From positions 248,001-312,000 of the forward strand of contig CAWJUH010000005.1 in NCBI GenBank assembly GCA_963846005.1: 64,000 nucleotides of DNA, given 5' to 3'. The notes below the pieces were generated by a model. It did not search any database, was not told where the DNA came from, and saw only the letters and a list, made by a program, of their open reading frames with translations. The DNA is from CAVSUR01 sp963846005. GTDB lineage: Bacteria > Actinomycetota > Actinomycetes > Streptosporangiales > Streptosporangiaceae. The stretch's first letter is position 1; the number at the start of each line of letters is the position of its first letter. Of this stretch, positions 23,538 to 31,198 are shown piece by piece. A program made the position numbers and the translations under genes.

Positions 23538-25611
23538 CGTCCCGCCCGCGGGCCGTGCTCAGCAGGTATTCCTCGCGGTTGAGCGGGCTGCGGCCGGTCC
23601 GCGGGCGCTGCGGGACCTGGCCCCGGTCCGGCCGGACCGGCTGGTAGTGGCTGAACGCCACTTCCAGGTCACCTACGCCGCGGGTCAGGCCGGACAGCCG
23701 GCGGCGCAGCCGCGGCACCAGGGCCGCGCGGATCTGGCCGCGCAGCACGCTGGTCTGCCCGCGCGGCTCCGGCGGCCCGGCCGCCGCCCGCAGCCCGGCC
23801 AGCACCGGCAGCAGGCCGCTCACCGCGCCGGCCGGGGCCTCCAGCCGGTAGGAGTGCACCGGCTCCAGCACCACCGTGCCGGCCCGGCGCAGCGCGTCCA
23901 TCAGCACCAGCGGCGTCAGGTTGCGGAAGTCGCCGGCCGTGCTCGACATGCTCGCGTCGAACGTGCCGTGCGCGTGGCTCTGCCGCGGCCAGTAACCGGA
24001 CCGGACCAGCGTCACCGCGCAGTCGGTGACCTGCCAGCCGTGCAGGCCCTGCGCCAGCGTGCCGCGCACGGTCTCCTCGATCGCGGTGCGGAATGCCCGC
24101 GGCAGCGCACCGGGCTCGATCTCCAGGCCGCACCTCACCCCGGACCCGGCCGGCGCCGGATCGACCCGCAAGCCCACGGTGGCCAGGAACGGGTTCGGCG
24201 GCGTGCCGATGAACTCCGCCGCCGAGCCGGAGCCGGCCGGGCGCTCGACGCAGATCGTCGCCGGGACGGCGAAGCTGACCTCGATGCCGAAGTCCTGCGC
24301 CAGCGTGGCCGCGATGACCTGCTGCTGGACCTCGCCGTAGAGCAGCACGGTGACCTCCCGGCGTACGTCGTCCTGGCGCACGCCGATCAGCGGGTCCTGC
24401 TCGGCGAGCTGGGCCAGCGCGGCCCGCAGCGCGCCCCGCCCGGCCGGGTCGCGCGGGGTCACCACGGTCTCCAGTGCCGGCGGCGCGAACTGCGGCCCGG
24501 TCCCGTTCACCGCCCGGCCCGCCCCGGCCCTGTCGCCGCCGGGCCCGCTGCCCTGACCGCCCGGGACGCCGCCGCCGGCCGCGGACTGGACCGTGTCCCC
24601 GATGCGGACCGCGGCCAGTCCGCGCAGCAGTCCGATCTGCCCGGCCCGCACCGCCGGCGCGGGCCGCGCCGGGCCGCGGTCGAAGACACTGACGCCGGTC
24701 ACCCGGGCGGCCGGCCCTGGCCCGTCGCCGCCGGCGCCGAACCGGACCCGGTCGCGCACGGCGATCGTGCCGGTGAACATCCGCACATAGGCCAGCTTCT
24801 CCCCGGCCGGGCCCCGCTCGATCTTGAACACCCGGCCCGCGGCCGGCCCGCCCGGGTCGCCCCCGCTGGCCGGCAGCAGGCCGGCCAGCGCATCGGCCAG
24901 CGCGCCGGTGCCGGCCCCGGTGATCGCCGAGCCGAAGTACACCGGGTGCGCCAGCCCGGCGCGGACCTGGGCCGCGAGCGCCCGGCGCAGCCGCCGGAAC
25001 GGCGGCCGGGTCCCGTCCACGTAGGCGGCCAGCAGCTCGTCATCGTGCTCGGCCAGCCGCTCGTGCAAAGCCGCGGTGAACGCCGGGTCGCCCGGCCCGT
25101 AGCCGGCGAACGCCGCGCCGGGCGTGCCGGGGGAGCGCACCGCGCCCATCGCCACCGCCGCGCCGGTGAGGCTCCCGGCGATGGCCGCCAGCACCCGGGC
25201 CGGGTCGGCGCCGCGCCGGTCGATCTTGTTGACGAACAGCAGGACGGGGATGCGCAGCCGCCGCAGTACCCGCATCAGCACCCGGGTCTGGGCCTGCACG
25301 CCCTCGACCGCGGAGACGACCAGCACCGCGCCGTCGAGCACGCCGAGTACCCGCTCCACCTCGGCGATGAAGTCGGGGTGTCCGGGCGTGTCGATCAGGT
25401 TGACGGTGCGGCCGCCGGCGGCGAACGACACGACCGCCGTCTTGATCGTGATGGCGCGCTGGCGCTCCAGCGCGAGAGTGTCGGTCTGCGTGCTGCCGTC
25501 GTCGACGCTGCCGATCGCGTCGATGACGCCGGCGGCGTACAGCAGCCGCTCGGTCAGGCTGGTCTTACCGGCGTCTACATGCGCCAGGATGCCCAGGTTC
25601 AGCGTGCTCAC
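23503..25611 (-). CDS. TetM/OtrA-like ribosomal protection GTPase
   Basis: This 702-residue translational GTPase is related to elongation factor G. G1 is A-H-V-D-A-G-K-T-S (residues 10-18), G3 is D-T-P-G-H (74-78) and G4 is N-K-I-D (128-131); the switch I region R-A-I-T-I-K is also present. Domains II to V follow in order, including S-Y-R-L-E-A-P and a final R-G-Q-I-R-A-A region. The size and the S-x-L-N-L-G-I-L-A-H-V-D start match Otr(A), which releases tetracyclines from the ribosome. An insertion of about 30 residues rich in Gly (around 350-385) is unusual. In a producer it would serve self-resistance, but no biosynthetic cluster is visible here. Confidence in OtrA-like function is moderate. 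Confidence 0.88.
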   Translation of the reverse strand: MSTLNLGILAHVDAGKTSLTERLLYAAGVIDAIGSVDDGSTQTDTLALERQRAITIKTAVVSFAAGGRTVNLIDTPGHPDFIAEVERVLGVLDGAVLVVSAVEGVQAQTRVLMRVLRRLRIPVLLFVNKIDRRGADPARVLAAIAGSLTGAAVAMGAVRSPGTPGAAFAGYGPGDPAFTAALHERLAEHDDELLAAYVDGTRPPFRRLRRALAAQVRAGLAHPVYFGSAITGAGTGALADALAGLLPASGGDPGGPAAGRVFKIERGPAGEKLAYVRMFTGTIAVRDRVRFGAGGDGPGPAARVTGVSVFDRGPARPAPAVRAGQIGLLRGLAAVRIGDTVQSAAGGGVPGGQGSGPGGDRAGAGRAVNGTGPQFAPPALETVVTPRDPAGRGALRAALAQLAEQDPLIGVRQDDVRREVTVLLYGEVQQQVIAATLAQDFGIEVSFAVPATICVERPAGSGSAAEFIGTPPNPFLATVGLRVDPAPAGSGVRCGLEIEPGALPRAFRTAIEETVRGTLAQGLHGWQVTDCAVTLVRSGYWPRQSHAHGTFDASMSSTAGDFRNLTPLVLMDALRRAGTVVLEPVHSYRLEAPAGAVSGLLPVLAGLRAAAGPPEPRGQTSVLRGQIRAALVPRLRRRLSGLTRGVGDLEVAFSHYQPVRPDRGQVPQRPRTGRSPLNREEYLLSTARGRDVSPGPRLGGRA

Positions 25612-25817
25612 GTCGGGTCGTGTCCCTTGGCCAGGAAACGGTCAGGACCGGTGCGGGCAGTGACGCAGCTCGCATCCGGGCTCCCTGGCGGTCGGCGTGA
25701 ACAAACGGAACACCGCATTACAGCAAGGGGCCGGGCCGGTAGGCAACGGGTTTTCGCCTGGGCCGGCCCCGCCGCGGGGCGGCGCGGATTTAGAGTCGGC
25801 ACGGCGAAAGGAGCGCG

Positions 25818-26924
25818 GTGACACTGCCAAGCGACGCGATGCCGGCACCGGGCCAGCCGCAGGCCGTGCTGGCCCCGCCCGCATTCGCGGCCCTGTTCCT
25901 GGTCGTCGGGGTGCATCCGGGAACCGAGGACGACGTGCGCGACCTGCTGGCCGACCTCGCGGGCCTGACCCGGTCGGTGGCGTTCCGCGCTCCGGAGGAC
26001 GGGCTGAGCTGCGTGACGGGCATCGGCGCCGGACTGTGGCACCGGCTGTACGGCGGCCCGCGCCCGGCCGGGCTGCACCCGTTCACGGCCCTGGCCGGGG
26101 CGGTGCACTCGGCCGTTTCCACCCAGGGCGACCTGCTGTTCCACCTGCGGGCCCGGCGGCCTGACCTGTGCTTCGAGCTGGGCCGCCAGATCATGAGCCG
26201 GCTGGCCGGCCGCGCCGAGGTGGCCGACGAGGTGCACGGCTTCCGGTACTTCGACGAGCGCGACCTGCTGGGCTTCGTCGACGGCACCGAGAACCCGTCC
26301 GGCGCGGCCGCGGTGGCCGCGGTGCGGATCGGCGACGAGGACCCGGATTTCGCCGGCGGCAGCTACGTCGTCGTGCAGAAGTACCTGCACGACCTGGACG
26401 CCTGGGATCAGCTGCCGGCCGAGGAGCAGGAACGGGTGATCGGCCGCCGCAAACTGTCCGACATCGAGCTGTCGGACGCGGACAAGCCGTCGAACTCGCA
26501 CGTCGCGCTGAACACGATTACCGGCCCGGACGGCAGCCAGCGGCAGGTCGTGCGCGACAACATGCCGTTCGGCTCGCTCGCCGCCGAAGAGTTCGGCACC
26601 TACTTCATCGCCTACGCCGCCAGCCCGGACGTGATCGAGCAGATGCTGCGCAACATGTTCCTCGGCGACCCGCCTGGCAACTACGACCGGATCCTGGACT
26701 TCTCTGCCGCGGTCACCGGCAGCCTGTTCTTCGTGCCCACCGCCGACTTCCTCGACGACCAGCCCGCGCCGCCGGCCGCTGGCGGCGGCGCCGGAGACCC
26801 GGCCGGGACCGGCCGCGGCGACCCGTCCGCGGCCAGGCCGCCCGCGAGATCGCCGGCCGCGGGCGACGGCTCGCTGGGCATCGGCAGCCTGCGCGGCGAC
26901 CGCGGGGCGGGACCGCCCGGCTGA
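25818..26924 (+). CDS. Dyp-type haem peroxidase with encapsulin-targeting tail
   Basis: This 368-residue dye-decolorising peroxidase has G-F-V-D-G-T (catalytic Asp155), proximal haem ligand His228 (N-S-H-V-A-L) and distal Arg246 (V-R-D-N-M-P-F-G). Helical elements fit the ferredoxin-like fold. After the domain (about 315) comes a Pro/Gly/Ala linker and then D-G-S-L-G-I-G-S-L-R at 350-359, which closely matches the cargo-loading peptide that directs DyP into encapsulin nanocompartments. It is cytoplasmic, with no Tat signal. The GTG at 25818 follows AAAGGAG. No encapsulin gene lies next to it; the following gene is a convergent DUF1697 gene. Confidence 0.93.
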   Translation: MTLPSDAMPAPGQPQAVLAPPAFAALFLVVGVHPGTEDDVRDLLADLAGLTRSVAFRAPEDGLSCVTGIGAGLWHRLYGGPRPAGLHPFTALAGAVHSAVSTQGDLLFHLRARRPDLCFELGRQIMSRLAGRAEVADEVHGFRYFDERDLLGFVDGTENPSGAAAVAAVRIGDEDPDFAGGSYVVVQKYLHDLDAWDQLPAEEQERVIGRRKLSDIELSDADKPSNSHVALNTITGPDGSQRQVVRDNMPFGSLAAEEFGTYFIAYAASPDVIEQMLRNMFLGDPPGNYDRILDFSAAVTGSLFFVPTADFLDDQPAPPAAGGGAGDPAGTGRGDPSAARPPARSPAAGDGSLGIGSLRGDRGAGPPG

Positions 26925-26945
26925 CCGGGTCGCCGGGCTGGCTGC

Positions 26946-27503
26946 TCAGTCTCCGGGCAGCATCGACCTGAGCTTGGTCACGGTCGCCCAGTTGCGGGCC
27001 GTGCCGGCCGCCTGCGCGGCCGACCGGGACAGCCGCGCGGCCAGGTCGCTGCGGCCGAGGCCGTCCGGCGTGCGCAGGTACAGGGTGCGGCCGACGATCG
27101 CCGCCTCGTCCCGGCTGCCGGCCTCCCGGGCCAGCTGCGCGGCCTTCGCCACCGCCTCGGCGCCCGCGGCCGGCATGTCGTCGCGGCGGAACACCGCGTG
27201 CAGCGCCTTCGGGTTGTCCTCGCCCGGGAACGGGTTGCCCTCGATCACCCCGGCCAGCTCGGCGGCCGAGACCACGATCACGGGCGCCCGGACGCCGGTC
27301 CGCTCCGCGATCCCGGCCTCCAGCGCGTCCGCAAGCGCGATCGTGTCGGTCTCCGCGCTGGTGAAGACCATGTTGCCGCTCTGGATGTAGGTGGCAACAT
27401 CGCCGTGGCCGAGGGAGGCCGCGAGGTCGCGCAGGTCGGCCATCGCGACCTTGTTGCGGCCGCCGACGTTGATCCCGCGCAGCAGCGCGACGTAGCCGGG
27501 CAT
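26946..27503 (-). CDS. DUF1697 family protein
   Basis: This complete 185-residue DUF1697 protein has the family start Y-V-A-L-L-R-G-I-N-V-G-G-R-N-K-V-A-M, then Y-I-Q-S-G-N-M-V-F, N-P-F-P, and the C-terminal A-R-N-W-A-T-V-T-K-L. The biochemical function is unknown. It converges on the DyP gene with 21 bases between the stops. Confidence 0.92.
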   Translation of the reverse strand: MPGYVALLRGINVGGRNKVAMADLRDLAASLGHGDVATYIQSGNMVFTSAETDTIALADALEAGIAERTGVRAPVIVVSAAELAGVIEGNPFPGEDNPKALHAVFRRDDMPAAGAEAVAKAAQLAREAGSRDEAAIVGRTLYLRTPDGLGRSDLAARLSRSAAQAAGTARNWATVTKLRSMLPGD

Positions 27504-27591
27504 ATCGGTCCTGGCCTCCGGTGATCAGGGCGCTGGGCTCGCTTGAGGTAACCGCTGGGCCGACACTGTAGCGCCCGGCCGGGCCACCGGC

Positions 27592-29046
27592 CTACGCCTC
27601 GACCTCCCGGCCGTCTTCGGCCCACATCGTGTGGAAGGTGCCCTCCCGGTCGGCCCGCTGGTAGGTGTGCGCGCCGAAGTTGTCGCGCAGCCCCTGGATC
27701 AGCGCGGCGGGCAGCCGCGGCGCGCGCAGCGCGTCCAGGTAGGCCAGCGAGGAGGAGAACGTCGGCACCGGCACCCCGGCGCTGACCGCCAGCCGCAGCA
27801 CCCGCCGCCAGCTGGAGATGCCGGCCGCGACCGCGTCCGCGAAATAGGGCGCGGTCAGCAGGCTGACCAGGCCGGCGTCGCCGGCGTAGGCCTCCCGGAT
27901 CCGGTCCAGGAACTTGGCCCTGATGATGCAGCCGCCGCGCCAGATCGTCGCCATCGCGCCCGGGTCGATGCCCCAGTCGTACTCGGCGCTGCCCGCCGCG
28001 ATGTGGTCGAAGCCCTGCGCGTAGGCGACGATCTTCGAGGCGTACAGCGCGGCCCGCACGTCCTCGGTGAACTGCTTGCGGTCATCGATCAGTCCCGGCA
28101 GCCCGGCGGCCGCGGCCCGCCCCTGGTAGGCGCCCTGCGCGGCCTCGCGCTGGTCGGTGTGGCCGGACAGCGACCGGGCGAAGGTCGCCTCGGCGATGCC
28201 GGTGATCGGAATGCCGAGATCGAGGGCGGACTGCACGGTCCACCGGCCGGTGCCCTTCTGCTCGGCCCGGTCGGCCACGATGTCGATGAACGGCTGGCCG
28301 GTCGCGGCGTCGGTGTGGGCCAGCACCTCGGCGGTGATCTGGATCAGGAACGAGTCCAGGTCGCCGCTGTTCCACTCGCGGAAGATCTCCGCGATCTCGG
28401 CCGGGCTGGCGTCCAGGCCGGTGCGCAGCAGGTCGTAGGCCTCGGCAATGAGCTGCATGTCGGCGTACTCGATGCCGTTGTGGACCATCTTGACGAAGTG
28501 GCCGGCCGCGTCCGGGCCGACGTGCGTCGCGCACGGCACCCCGTCCACCTGGGCCGCGATCGAGGAGAAGATCGGGCCGAGCTTCTGGTAGGCCTGCTGC
28601 GAGCCGCCGGGCATGATGCTCGGCCCGTGCAGCGCGCCCTCCTCGCCGCCGGACACGCCGGTCCCGACAAAGTGCAGGTTCGCCGCGGCCAGCGCCTTCT
28701 CCCGGCGCAGCGTGTCGGTGAAGTGCGCGTTGCCGCAGTCGATCAGGATGTCGTCGTCGTCCAGCAGCGGCGTCAGCTCGTCGATGACGGCGTCGGTCGC
28801 ATCGCCCGCCTTGACCATGATGATCACCGCGCGGGGCCGCCGCAGCGAGGCCACGAAGTCGGCCATCGGCTCGCTCGGCACGAACGTCCCCTCGTCGCCG
28901 TGCTCGGCGACCAGGCTCCGGGTCCGCTCGGGGCTGCGGTTGTGCAGCGCCACGGTGTAGCCGTGCCGGGCCAGATTCCTGGCCAGGTTGCGGCCCATGA
29001 CCGACAGGCCGGTCACGCCGATCTCAGCGGTCGCTTCCGATGTCAT
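27592..29046 (-). CDS. gnd: 6-phosphogluconate dehydrogenase, decarboxylating (long form)
   Basis: This 484-residue cytoplasmic enzyme of the oxidative pentose phosphate pathway converts 6-phosphogluconate to ribulose 5-phosphate, CO2 and NADPH. It has a Rossmann start G-V-T-G-L-S-V-M-G-R-N-L-A-R-N-L and N-R-S in the NADP-binding loop. The substrate motifs are V-S-G-G-E-E-G-A-L-H-G-P-S-I-M and H-F-V-K-M-V-H-N-G-I-E-Y (catalytic Lys), followed by the long all-helical C-terminus with G-C-I-I-R and a final G-x-F-H-T-M-W. I chose the ATG at 29046, after GGGAGAG. The divergent neighbour is a rhodanese. Confidence 0.95.
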   Translation of the reverse strand: MTSEATAEIGVTGLSVMGRNLARNLARHGYTVALHNRSPERTRSLVAEHGDEGTFVPSEPMADFVASLRRPRAVIIMVKAGDATDAVIDELTPLLDDDDILIDCGNAHFTDTLRREKALAAANLHFVGTGVSGGEEGALHGPSIMPGGSQQAYQKLGPIFSSIAAQVDGVPCATHVGPDAAGHFVKMVHNGIEYADMQLIAEAYDLLRTGLDASPAEIAEIFREWNSGDLDSFLIQITAEVLAHTDAATGQPFIDIVADRAEQKGTGRWTVQSALDLGIPITGIAEATFARSLSGHTDQREAAQGAYQGRAAAAGLPGLIDDRKQFTEDVRAALYASKIVAYAQGFDHIAAGSAEYDWGIDPGAMATIWRGGCIIRAKFLDRIREAYAGDAGLVSLLTAPYFADAVAAGISSWRRVLRLAVSAGVPVPTFSSSLAYLDALRAPRLPAALIQGLRDNFGAHTYQRADREGTFHTMWAEDGREVEA

Positions 29047-29180
29047 GCAGTACTCTCTCCCTCTGGCGCTGCCCTGTCCGTCATGGCGTCTGCCCTGTTG
29101 CCGGGCGGGCAACCGCATCCGGCGGCTCCGGGGCGGGCCGCGGCACCGGACCGCTTCCGACCCGCCTGGAGGAGACCGGC

Positions 29181-29597
29181 ATGACGCGCATGACCATTGA
29201 CGACATGCTGGCAGATGCGCGCCGCGAACTGGACCGGCTGGGGCCGGAGCAGACCGCCGCGGCGCTGGCCGCGGGCGCGGTGCTGATCGATATCCGCACC
29301 GATGCCCAGCTGCGCCGCGACGGCTGGGTGCCGCAGGCGCTGCTGATCGAGCGCAACGTGCTGGAATGGCGGCTGGATCCGGCCTCCGCCGCCCGGCTCC
29401 CGCAGGCGCCCGGGCTGGACGACCAGGTCGTCATCATGTGCGACGAGGGCTACACCTCCAGCCTGGCCGCCGCCTCGCTGCGCCAGCTCGGCTTCGGCCG
29501 CGCCACCGATGCCGACGGCGGCTTCCAGGCCTGGCGGGCCGCCGGGCTGCCCGCCGTCAGCGGCGATCCGGCGGCCCATCGCGGTTACCGCTCCTGA
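29181..29597 (+). CDS. rhodanese-like domain protein
   Basis: This 138-residue single rhodanese domain protein starts at ATG 29181 after GGAGGAG. It has V-L-I-D-I-R (the family D-x-R), G-W-V-P-Q-A, L-E-W-R-L-D-P and the active-site loop C-D-E-G-Y-T-S-S with the persulfide Cys, then D-x-D-G-G-F-Q-A-W-R-A-A-G-L-P. It is probably cytoplasmic sulfur transfer or sulfide handling. It is convergent with the DUF429 gene, with six bases between stops. Confidence 0.92.
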   Translation: MTRMTIDDMLADARRELDRLGPEQTAAALAAGAVLIDIRTDAQLRRDGWVPQALLIERNVLEWRLDPASAARLPQAPGLDDQVVIMCDEGYTSSLAAASLRQLGFGRATDADGGFQAWRAAGLPAVSGDPAAHRGYRS

Positions 29598-29603
29598 GCC
29601 CGC

Positions 29604-30338
29604 TCAGAACCAGATGGCCAGCGGCCGCCCGGCCTGGTCGCGTCCCGGCGGGTCGGGCAGGCTGACCGCCTCGCCGCGGGCGATCCGGCCCGCGCTCCAG
29701 GCTGCCGCGGCGGCGTCCAGGATGTCGTCGGGCGGCACCAGCCCGGCGGGGATGAGCTGCCCGCCGGCCCGCGCCGCGGTCCGGGCGTGCGCCGCCGCGC
29801 CGGCCAGGTCGTCGGGCAGCCGCAGGCCGGCCTGGTCCAGCAGCCGCCGCCGGGTCATCTGGCCGTTCCACGTCTTCTTGCCGGCCGCGACCGGCAGGCC
29901 GTCGCCGAGCGCGGCGAACGCCAGCTCCGGGTGGACTTCGCGCATCGGGACGGCGCCGCCGGAGTCCAGCTCGTTTGCCTCCCTGATCTTGTCTTTCAGG
30001 TTCCACGCCTGACGGCTGAACCCGGCGGGCGGATCGGTCAGCTCACGGCAGCGGCGCACCGCCGCCGCGTGGTCGGGCTCGTCCCAGGCCGGCGCGGGCG
30101 GCACGGCGAACACCCGGCTGCGGTGGCGGCCGAGCCGGGCGGCGGCCAGCCGGTCGGCCTCCCGCCAGCCGCGCCGGACCAGGCCCAGCGGCATGTCGAT
30201 GCCGATCGCCGCGGCGCCGGGCCAGGCGGCGAGGACCGGCGCCAGGGCCGCGGCGGCCAGCACCCCGGCCACCCGGCCGTCGTCCACCAGCACCGCCGCC
30301 CAGCCGGCCCGGCACGCGTCGATCCCGATCACCCGCAT
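29604..30338 (-). CDS. DUF429 family protein (RNase H-like fold)
   Basis: This 244-residue protein has the N-terminal strand V-I-G-I-D-A-C-R-A-G-W and a second acidic motif I-G-I-D-M-P-L-G-L, then R-V-F-A-V-P-P, W-N-L-K-D-K-I-R-E and V-H-P-E-L-A-F. These match DUF429, predicted RNase H-like nucleases. The conserved Asp residues of the first two strands and a late D-D-I-L-D-A motif are present, so the acidic centre looks intact. The physiological substrate is unknown. Confidence 0.88.
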   Translation of the reverse strand: MRVIGIDACRAGWAAVLVDDGRVAGVLAAAALAPVLAAWPGAAAIGIDMPLGLVRRGWREADRLAAARLGRHRSRVFAVPPAPAWDEPDHAAAVRRCRELTDPPAGFSRQAWNLKDKIREANELDSGGAVPMREVHPELAFAALGDGLPVAAGKKTWNGQMTRRRLLDQAGLRLPDDLAGAAAHARTAARAGGQLIPAGLVPPDDILDAAAAAWSAGRIARGEAVSLPDPPGRDQAGRPLAIWF

Positions 30339-30389
30339 GCGGCCAGCATGCCCGAGCGGGCCAGCCCGTGCGCCGTCCCCTATGTTATC

Positions 30390-30407
30390 TTGTTACCGTG
30401 GTAACAA
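30390..30407. promoter_or_regulatory. 18-bp palindromic operator over the RHH gene start
   Basis: TTGTTACC and GGTAACAA form perfect 8-base arms around GT. The site includes the presumed GTG start of the following gene (30398). A small DNA-binding-like protein encoded right there suggests autoregulation. Confidence 0.6.
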
Positions 30408-30643
30408 TCGAGCGAGTACAGACCGGACTCCGCATCGAGCGCGGCACGCTGAAGGTGCTCAAGGGCCTGGCCGAATACCTCGGCCTGTCCCTCGGCGACC
30501 TGGTCGAGGGCATCGTGCTGCACGCCTTCGAGGGACAGGCGCCGTTCGGGCCGCCCACCCTGGCCAAGATCGGCCAGCTCAAGGCGGTCTACGGGCTGAC
30601 CCTGACCGCCGCCGACGCGCACAAGCTGACGGAGCAGCCGTGA
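30398..30643 (+). CDS. small ribbon-helix-helix-like regulator
   Basis: From the GTG at 30398 the protein is 81 residues. A short beta stretch (V-T-I-E-R-V-Q-T-G-L-R-I) is followed by two helices (G-T-L-K-V-L-K-G-L-A-E-Y-L-G and S-L-G-D-L-V-E-G-I-V-L-H-A-F), an arrangement resembling ribbon-helix-helix repressors. The C-terminal 35 residues are an extension. Its stop overlaps the next gene's start (GTGA), so the two are translationally coupled, with a partner SRPBCC protein. The DNA-binding role is inferred from fold pattern and the palindrome at the start. Confidence 0.65.
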   Translation: MVTIERVQTGLRIERGTLKVLKGLAEYLGLSLGDLVEGIVLHAFEGQAPFGPPTLAKIGQLKAVYGLTLTAADAHKLTEQP

Positions 30644-31095
30644 CCGGCGCGCGGCGGCGGCTCACCGGCCGCGTCCAGGTCGCCCTCCCGCCCGCCGCGG
30701 CGTTCCGGCTGTTCACCCCGCGCGGCGAGCAGGACTGGGCGCACGGCTGGCAGCCGCGCTTCCCGGTCCCCGCCGCCGACGACTCAGAACCGGGCACGGT
30801 GTTCGAGACCAGCGGCCACGGCCGGCTCACCATCTGGCTGGTGACCAGCCGGCAGCCGGGTGAGCGGATCAGCTACGCCCGGGTCACCCCCGGCGAGCAG
30901 GCCGGCACCGTGACCGTCGCCCTGCGCGCCGCAGGCCCGCACACCGAGGCCGAGGTCAGCTACGAGCTGACTGCGCTCAGCGGCCCCGCCGAGCGCCGGC
31001 TGGCCGAGTTCGCCGACGGCTACCCGGCTTACCTGCGGTCCTGGCAGGACGCGATCGCCGCCTGGCTGCGCCGGGCAGGCCCGGCCGCGGGGTGA
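30640..31095 (+). CDS. SRPBCC (START-like) family protein
   Basis: This 151-residue protein, starting at the GTG overlapping the preceding stop, has a helix-grip pattern: V-Q-V-A-L-P-P-A-A-A-F-R-L-F-T-P-R-G-E-x-D-W, G-T-V-F-E-T, W-L-V-T-S-R-Q-P, I-S-Y-A-R-V-T, T-V-T-V-A-L, E-V-S-Y-E-L-T-A-L and a long C-terminal helix. SRPBCC proteins bind hydrophobic ligands in a cavity. Coupling to an RHH-like gene suggests a ligand-linked regulatory pair, by inference only. Confidence 0.8.
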   Translation: MTGARRRLTGRVQVALPPAAAFRLFTPRGEQDWAHGWQPRFPVPAADDSEPGTVFETSGHGRLTIWLVTSRQPGERISYARVTPGEQAGTVTVALRAAGPHTEAEVSYELTALSGPAERRLAEFADGYPAYLRSWQDAIAAWLRRAGPAAG

Positions 31096-31198
31096 ACCGC
31101 CGCCCGGGCGCGCGCCGGGGTTGACGCTGCCCGGGCCGGGGAGTACGAACGACTAGTCGTGATTGCGCTCATCCGACCGGACTTGTGCTGAGGTGGTC

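Noticed and set aside
23266..25821. Very long plus-strand open frame opposite the OtrA-like gene
   Set aside because: It is rich in R, P, G, A and Q without domains and mirrors the codon bias of the minus-strand gene; it is a GC-rich shadow frame.
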